Assembly: GCA_033032175.1 (NCBI GenBank)
Contig: CM065312.1
Coordinates: forward strand, 7,502,001-7,566,000
Origin: Saturnia japonica
Lineage: Eukaryota > Arthropoda > Insecta > Lepidoptera > Saturniidae
Direction: 5' to 3'
Length of the DNA: 64,000 nt
Made by a program: the position numbers and the translations under genes. The notes under the pieces are model-generated. The model was given only the letters and a program-made list of their open reading frames with translations, ran no database searches and was not told where the DNA came from. Below, in pieces: positions 57,126 to 64,000 of this stretch. Every line of letters begins with the position of its first letter. The stretch's first letter is position 1.

Positions 57126-57926
57126 TTACACCCATCTTAATTTCAAGTCACGATTAGGAATTAACATTAAGTCTTGTAAATAATTTTTAAAGGGGAACTT
57201 ATCATCATGAACTATTGTTTCTTTAGCAGCTAAATCTGCTCGATCATTCCCAGGGATACCACTGCGTCCTGGAATCCAAGCCAAACTACTTTTAATTGTG
57301 AGAGAAAACCTCTCAGTAAAAGATCCTTGCATTGAAATACAATATAGTTTTTATTACCTTCTTTGAAAGGGTTACTTCGAAATGAATATAGAACACTTAA
57401 ACAATCAGAAAAAAATACTGTATAAGATAGCTCAGGCATGAAAACATATTTTATAGCCTCGCTAGCCTAGCTATATTTTTTAACATTCACCGGTAAAAAC
57501 AGAAGTTTCCGGGGGACACTTTATTTTCTGAATTATATTATAATTTTGATGGAATATCCCCACTCCTACAGACCCTTGTTGTGATTGTTTTGAGGCATCA
57601 GTAAAAATATAATGCCGTACTCGCCAATTTGTATCGACAATCCTGAGAAAATATTTTGGTGTAAAAGAATCTTCTTTAACTAATTCTAAATTAAGATAAA
57701 GTGTAGGTTTGTAAAGAGGTACTTTGAGATCAAATTCAAAGAGAGGAAACGTACTATATTTGAAAGATGGATCAAAAATATTGTTAACACAACATACCAT
57801 CACGACTGTATTCCCCGAAGGGTTAAGCAGAGGTTTACTAATGTACACCCATAGTTCGCCGAGTATGTTTTTAGGCCCCATGTAATAAGGGGCGAACCTA
57901 TTGCCATTAATCGGGCACGAAGCCAT
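57126..57926 (-). pseudogene. RNase H domain of the I-like LINE, broken
   Basis: RNase H removes element RNA during replication. The first part reads IFTDASKQSQQGSVGVGIF with the first catalytic Asp, and ends SVFTGEC with the Glu. After a break comes VFFSDCLSVLYSF with the next Asp, then LAWIPGRSGIPGNDRADLAA, where the usual GHSG is GRSG and the last Asp is present. Three overlapping short frames cover it, so at least two frame breaks have occurred. Confidence 0.8.
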
Positions 57927-57974
57927 ACTACAAGCTGCTACTGAGGAATTTCGTAGGAAAACCCCAATAACACT

Positions 57975-58050
57975 TTGCTTGACCTGGGAATCGAACCCAA
58001 GACCTCGATCATAGCAGTCGCGCTTACGACCACTAGGCTAACGAGGCAGT
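57975..58050 (-). repeat. tRNA-derived SINE head nested in the LINE
   Basis: The minus strand reads CTGCCTCGTTAGCCTAGTGG (A box) and TTGGGTTCGATTCCCAGG (B box), the intact split promoter of a tRNA-like SINE. It looks like a tRNA gene, but there is no foldable acceptor stem with a T-run, and the same head recurs at 48905-48985. Confidence 0.75.
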
Positions 58051-58160
58051 AACAATATTTTTAGACTTACAAAAACTTAATACCAATCGAGGGAGATTTT
58101 TATGAGCCCAGTACGGAGAATATATAACAAGCGTTGACAGCGAACGAATTTTGGGAATTA

Positions 58161-58874
58161 TTAGATGAAACATATAGCTATTAGCACTAAAAAAAACTTG
58201 TCAGACAACAATTGCCGCCCCAGGTCCAGATAAGGATCCCCACACTCAACCTGCAATGAATTTTTGGGAGTTAATTTCATTTCCCCAGTAATTAGTCTAA
58301 GGGTTCTGGCTTGCAAGAAATTCAGCTTCTCAATGTATTTCTCTGAGATAGGTTCCCATAAAAAAGAACCATAATTGAATACACTACGAACCAAAGCATT
58401 ATAAATCAATTTTAAATAAAAAGTATGAGCACCCCACCAAATACCTGTTAGACATCTCATAATATTAAGTATTTTTTCACACTTAACTAGAACGTAATTG
58501 ATGTGAGTTATAAACGATAATTTCGAATCTAAAATAATCCTCAGAATTTTCTTTTCGTTTTCTACTGGAATTCGAATATTTTCAACAATGATATTTATCC
58601 TTGGTTTCAGACGTTTTCTTGTAAAAATAACAATAGAGCTTTTAAGAGTAGATAAGTTTAACCCGGTTCTATTTAACCAGTTTTGCAAAGCCAAAATTCC
58701 CCTAGATAAATGAATACCTTCTTGAGCAATATCCTTACCGTACGTATAGAGCGTAATATCGTTAGCATATTGTGATATCTCAGAATACATTTGCGTAGCA
58801 TTTTCAATATCATACGTATAAAGGTTGAATAACAAGGGACTCAAAACTGAACCCTGCGGTAGGCTTCTATGCAA
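58161..58874 (-). pseudogene. reverse transcriptase fragment of the I-like LINE with altered catalytic motif
   Basis: The open block starts at SLPQGSVLSPLLFNLYTYDI and continues to the thumb (RIILDSKLSFITHINYV). The catalytic YADD box reads QYANDITLY, so the first of the paired Asp is Asn, which should abolish polymerase activity. Earlier RT motifs lie in other frames between 59540 and 58880. Confidence 0.8.
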
Positions 58875-61689
58875 ACATCGAGATGATTTTATTTCACCTT
58901 CTACCCTCTAACAAGCTTTTCTGGGATTGATAGCTGTAACAATTTACGTTTTAAAACAGTAAATAAAAGGTTATTATATGCCGAAGAGACATCTAAAAAA
59001 GCAGCAACAAGAGACTAATTTTTTGAAAAGGCTATTCGATTATCTGTTACTAATAAGGATAAACTATCCACAGTACCCTTACCCTTGCGGAACCCAAATT
59101 GAGACCAAGGTAAAATATTTCTACGTTCAGAAAAAAAAATCAAAACGTTTTTTAATTAAATGTTCAACAATCTTTGTTAATATCAACGCCATAGTTATAG
59201 GTCTGTAATTGTTGGGATCATTTGGGTCCTTCCCAGGTTTTAAAATTAGAAACACTACATGAACCTTCATAGCAACCGGTATAATTCCATTATCAACAGA
59301 AGTATTATATTAATAAGTTTTAAATAGTAATCTCTGCAAAGATCACCAGCTCGTGAAAGAAAGGAATAAGGAAACCCGTCTATTCCAGATGTTATTGGCC
59401 ACAAAGTATTTTATGTATAAAAAGAAACTTTTGGCGTGTGTCAGATTCTTGTATATTCTCAATATAGAAAGTCGTGTCTTACATATTGTGTTTTTAATTA
59501 AAATATACAGTCCACAAATATAACAAGTCAGCATTGGTCCTCAATCACCAGGAGATAAATCCTTGACAAAGCACAGGACAGCTTTTAACTCACACATTGA
59601 AAAGGGTTCAAAGACATCAGAACTCTGTGTATATGAAGAAGGGAAGTTTTCTATAGGAGGAACAAATGCAAGGGCCAATTTGTCCATAAAATTTTCAATC
59701 CATTGTGGATTTGTCTTAAAAGGAAATCTTGGGTCCTTATAATACCCATGAAAAGGCTTAATCTGCTTCCATACTAATGACGGATTAGGACCAGGATTAA
59801 TTGATTCACAAAATGTATGCCACCCAGAAATTTTTTTAGAGTGAAGAGTATTTTTCGTGTCTCTAATAATTTTACATAAAAAATCAAAATTTTCTTTAGT
59901 CATGTTCTGGCAATACTTTTTTCCGCCTCGTTGCGTAATTTAATAGCAACAGAACAATTAGTATCCCACCAAGGAGGAGATCGACCCTTCATATTTCCAT
60001 GGATTTGTTTCACTGAAAAAGACCGATTAGCAGCCCTTTCTATATAACTCACGAATGATTTGTTTACACTGGATAAATATTATCCTCCAACAAGCTTTTA
60101 TAAAGATCCCATGAAGATTCACTATCTAATTTGTATTTTAATAAAGGTTTAATTAGCTTAACATCAGGTTTATGAAACGGAAGACTAAATAGTATGGAAA
60201 ATGGTCACTACGAAAAGTATACTGTAAGGTACACCACGCCATAGACGGTGCCAATGAAGCATATACGACTGTCAAATCTATAGCACTGATATTCTCAGAA
60301 GGTTTAGTTCACCGGGTTGCAGAATCCGGATTTAATATGCACAAACCAAGGCAGTCAAGTATATTAAAAAAAACATTTGAAATTGTATCATCAGATTTGT
60401 CACAACCTTAGGCATGATGATGGATATTAAAATTTCCTACGAGGATTATTAGCCCTACCAAGGTCGTAAGAAGATTTTGTAAACTTTTTAAAACATTAAT
60501 AGACGGATGGTCAATATAAGCTGAGAGATTTTTTTTTTCTAAATTTAAGAATTAGAGGTTAAAAATTAATTAGTGGAATGCAAATTCTTTGAGATATAAA
60601 TGGACGAATATGACTGTTTCATCAAATCCACCAGGATTATCATGTCGGAAACACACGCATAGCCAGGGACCTTAAAAATGGTACCTGGTTTCAAACACGA
60701 TTCCGATATGGCAGCTATAACAGGTTGGTACTTGTTTAAAATATACAAAAAGTCAGATTTTTTATTACGAATGCTCTAACCATTCCACTGAAGCCCCAGC
60801 GACGGAGTCATTGTAAGACTGAGTAAGTAAGTTTACATTAACAAATTTTTTATTAGGAACGTTGTACGGTAAAGTATTATCTGAAGATGATGAAGATAAC
60901 AAAAGCTGAGGGAGTAAATCAATAATTTGCTTAATAATATTGTCCTTGTAATTGTTTATTAAGGCTACACCATTATTACTGGACATTGTAGAGTCTTTAA
61001 TTAAATTTATATATTGTGAAACGTTATATCCATCTCGAAGACCAGACGGACCTCCTTGTTTCCTGTTTTTAAGTATCGTTTTCCTATATGAAACTGTAGT
61101 ACCAGTGTTAGTAGGTAAGTCGACCTTTTTGGATATAATAATATCACTGATACTTTTTATATCTGGTTTATACAATTTTGAAGCTTCTGCATATGAAATA
61201 TTTTTGTCAGCCATAGATATTTATATTAACTTCTGTCTGCTATGTTCCGAACAAGATTTGCTAGATGCAAAACGAAAACCCGAACACAAAATGCATGAAG
61301 CCTGATCTTTGTCTACTGAGCAATGAGCCGCAGAATGATTTTCACCACATTTAAAACACCGTGGTTTTGAGCGACACAAAACCTTCGTAGAGTATGGCGA
61401 CTAAACTAAAGACTATTTGTTGCATTCAGTCGTCACAGTATCAACTACGTTTATGCTGAATTTATTTAGCGTTAACAGCTTCAGATTTTTTTAAATCGCC
61501 ACCATTTTCTTTGGACAGGTTTCGATGGCCAGACTCTATGACCGAATCGACAACAATAATTTTATTGAATTATATCGAGTTATCTAGTTATCGGCATTTT
61601 TATTACCCACAGGAGTAACATTATAATCACCCACCTCTGCCCTAAATGTTTTTGTTTCTACTTTCTAGTTTCTGATCATAGTTGCAAAA

Positions 61690-64000
61690 GTTCTCGATTT
61701 ATTTATTTATTTTAGATATTTAGCATGCCAACAGAGCAATTACAAAAAAGGAAAAATTACATGTTATCATTTCCACATAATAAAAACAATGCAATCGCTC
61801 AGATAATAGGCCATGCCTGACATTTAAACACATAAATATTAAGGATAACTACTATGTTATGAAACATTACACATTAAAATTAATATTAAATTATATTCCA
61901 ATTACTAAACAAGGAGTGCTTGTATGAACTGATTAACTGAGAAAAGATATCTATTGAGTTATTCATCGTGCTTGATCTCTCGTTGTATAACCTTGCCATA
62001 CGCACAAAAGGGCTATTAAAAGCAGTACTCAGTGTTGTAGTCGGAATGTAAAATATATATGGGTTGCGCACCGCACGGGTATACGATCTAAAATACAAGT
62101 AATTAATAAGGAACGCATCTATTGAACCATTTACAATTTTGTAAAGGATGAGTAAGTCAGCTATATTTCGCCTCTCTTTTAGGCTTATCATGTTAAAATA
62201 TTTTAGTCTATTAACATAATTAGGGATAGATTTACGAATACCATTTCTTATGCTCAGGCATCTAACAAGACGAGCTTGGACAGATTCTATAAGCTCTACG
62301 TAGGTGGTATAGTGAGGTGACCATATGGCAGAACAATATTCAAGAATACTTCTAACTAAGGTGTTATAGAGCAAGATAACACTCTCGTTATTGCGAAATG
62401 GTCGTGAAGTACGCATAACAAATCCAAGCACCTTTTTGGCTCTGGGTACAATATTAAGTATATGTGGTCGAAAAGAAAAAGAAGAGTCAAACATGACACC
62501 CAAATCACGAACAACGGATACTCTCTTTAAGCTTATACCTCCAAGCTGATAGGTAAAATCAATATAATTTATTTTATTGGTAAAAGTTATGTATTGACAC
62601 TTTCTCACATTAAGAGCCATTTTGTTGATGATACACCATAACTCGAGAGTGTTAAGGTCAGTCTGTAACTTAATACAGTCACTTAGGTTTGTTACCCGAA
62701 TATATATTTTTATATCATCCGCATAGGCTAGGCAATCACAATTTAAGGAATCTAAGAGGTCGTTTATAAAAATTAAAAACAATAATGGTCCCAGTTTTGA
62801 TCCTTGGGGGACACCAGATGAAGGTATGAAAGGTGAAGATTCGTAGCCTGCCAATGCAACTAGCTGAGAACGATTACATAAATAGCTCTCAGACCACCTT
62901 AACAGATTGCCATGAATGCCAGCGTGATTAAGTTTGGCTATGAGTAAAGAGTGATCAACTCGATCAAACGCTTTGGCAAAATCTGTATAAATAGCATCAA
63001 CTTGGCCTCGGCCTTCCAAAGTATTGGATATAAAATTAGCATATATAAGTAAATTTGATGTTGTAGAACGATTAGACATGAAACCATGCTGGCGCAAGCT
63101 CATCATGGGGTTTACTTGACAATACACAACTTTGTATACAAAGTTACTTAATAATTATATATAATACCCTCAAATATTTTTGCAAATTGTGAGATAAGAC
63201 ATATTGGTCTGTAATTTGATACGACATTCCTATTATCTGACTTGTAAATAGGGACTACATATGAGATTTTCCGTAAATCGGGAAATATTCCTTCTTTGAG
63301 TGACTGATTAAAGATCATATGCAGAGGCTTAATAAGCGCTTTTGAGCAAAGCCGTATAAATATTAGTGGAATTCCATCAGGACCAGCCCCTTTACTGACA
63401 TCCATGCTTTCTAAACTGGTTTTGATATCTGTTTCACTTATATTTATTTCTGGGAGGGAATAATTCGGTGAGGTATAAGACAGGGTAACTGCATCTGAAG
63501 CTTGGTTATCAGTATAAACTGAGGAGAAATATATAGCAAATAAGTCTGCAACCTGGTCACCATCAGCAAGTCGACCATCATACGAGATCTGGGCGGGAAT
63601 ACCATTGTATGTTTTTTTTTTTTTGATGTAATGTATCGCCAAAAATTTTGATATTTGTTTTGAGTTCCTGTTCTATCTTAGCTATATACGACTTGAAACA
63701 AATTCCCATAATTTTCTTTGATCTAATACGTAAGGTATTAAAAGTATCATAATCACGAGGATTATTAAATTTTTTGTATCTTATTCGATATTTGTGTTTT
63801 TTTTTAATTAGCTTTATCAATGACGAAGAAAACCATATAGGATAGTTATTTTTCTTTTGCCTTTTTTTGGGAGTGTATTTATCCATAATTGACCACAAAC
63901 GTTATAAAAGCTGTGCACAAATTCATTACAATTAACTTTACTAAATTCTTCCCAATCAATTAAAGAGAGTTCCGCTATACATGAGATATAGTCAGCCCTG
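61690..64000 (-). mobile_element. LINE (CR1/jockey-like), 3' part, running off the right edge
   Basis: On the minus strand: a linker and RT N-terminus (63898-63148), RT palm and thumb (63127-61886), then about 200 bases of 3' untranslated region ending in TAAA repeats (61685-61705). The endonuclease lies beyond base 64000. Two frame breaks, near 63600 and 63140, split an otherwise well-kept coding region. It is unrelated in sequence to the jockey-like family at 1-5040 and abuts the end of the I-like LINE. Confidence 0.8.
61886..63127 (-). pseudogene. LINE reverse transcriptase, 413-codon open block
   Basis: RT motifs are well preserved: QHGFMSNRSTTSNLL, AIYTDFAKAFDRVDHSLLIA, SGVPQGSKLGPLLFLIFIND, LAYADDIKIYIR (catalytic YADD intact) and VVRDLGVMFDSSFSF. 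The C-terminal part includes LVRSILEYCSAIWSPHY and a basic region. The N-terminal RT (LESMDVSKGAGPDGIPLIF, then SNYRPICLISQFAKIFEG) is in a separate frame at 63642-63148. The break looks like a small indel near 63140. Confidence 0.85.

Larger units (their letters stand above)
56930..61730 (-). mobile_element. decayed LINE with RNase H (I-like), minus strand
   Basis: The domains, in minus-strand order, are: zinc knuckles (CFKCGENHSAAHC, then CILCSG, about 61380-61230), an ORF1 remnant (61214-60765), endonuclease remnants (60748 to about 60100, with GNFNIHHH and RSDHFP), the linker before RT (59903-59541), RT (about 59540-58161) and RNase H (57926-57126). The ORF1-endonuclease-RT-RNase H order fits the I group of LINEs. 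Many stops and shifts make it inactive. A tRNA-derived SINE is inserted at 57975-58050 between RT and RNase H. Confidence 0.8.

Noticed and set aside
57975..58050. Possible tRNA gene
   Set aside because: A and B boxes are present, but there is no proper acceptor stem or terminator, and the sequence is repeated as a SINE head elsewhere.

Overview
The window looks like insect nuclear DNA, most likely from a moth or butterfly (Lepidoptera). It is AT-rich with GT-AG introns, carries dense nested retroelements and tRNA-headed SINEs, and holds intron-containing genes of insect type. No prokaryotic gene organisation, CRISPR array or operon is present. Exon boundaries below come from reading splice sites and codon phase by eye; no search was run.

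Four host genes can be assembled with matching phase at every junction. (1) 6708-13735, minus: a secreted serine protease homolog of eight exons. His and Asp of the triad are kept, but the catalytic Ser is replaced by Gln and no ATG is visible at the expected start. A related protease with an intact GDSGGP loop is represented by its last exon at 5946-6191, plus, facing it tail to tail. (2) 14363-17766, minus: an acyl-CoA desaturase of three exons with all three His boxes. Its first exon lies in a block of about 2.7 kb that is tandemly duplicated (17122-19817 and 19818-22515). (3) 28851-39334, plus: a secreted Ser/Thr/Pro-rich protein ending in a six-Cys Kazal-like domain, with a first intron of 8.5 kb. 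(4) 46220-56010, minus: the complete Mediator kinase CDK8 in eight exons. A possible orphan signal-peptide exon lies at 24163-24226.

Much of the rest is mobile DNA. The left edge (1 to about 5040, minus) is a GC-rich jockey-like LINE with ORF1 (zinc knuckles) and ORF2 (endonuclease plus RT). A 5'-truncated relative with a long open RT frame sits at 42852-45288. Two more LINEs fill the right end (about 56930-61730 and 61690-64000, minus). DNA transposons include a mariner remnant (9004-9907), a hAT element with an 8-bp target duplication (25418-27760), a second hAT fragment in CDK8 intron 2, and several non-autonomous inverted-repeat elements. An LTR retrotransposon remnant with a tRNA-Trp-like primer site lies at 22536-23514, and a solo LTR of the same family at 7871-8360. 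Their LTRs carry 3' tails of the jockey-like LINE at the same target sequence. At least six copies of one SINE family and several RTE-like tails are scattered through introns and spacers.
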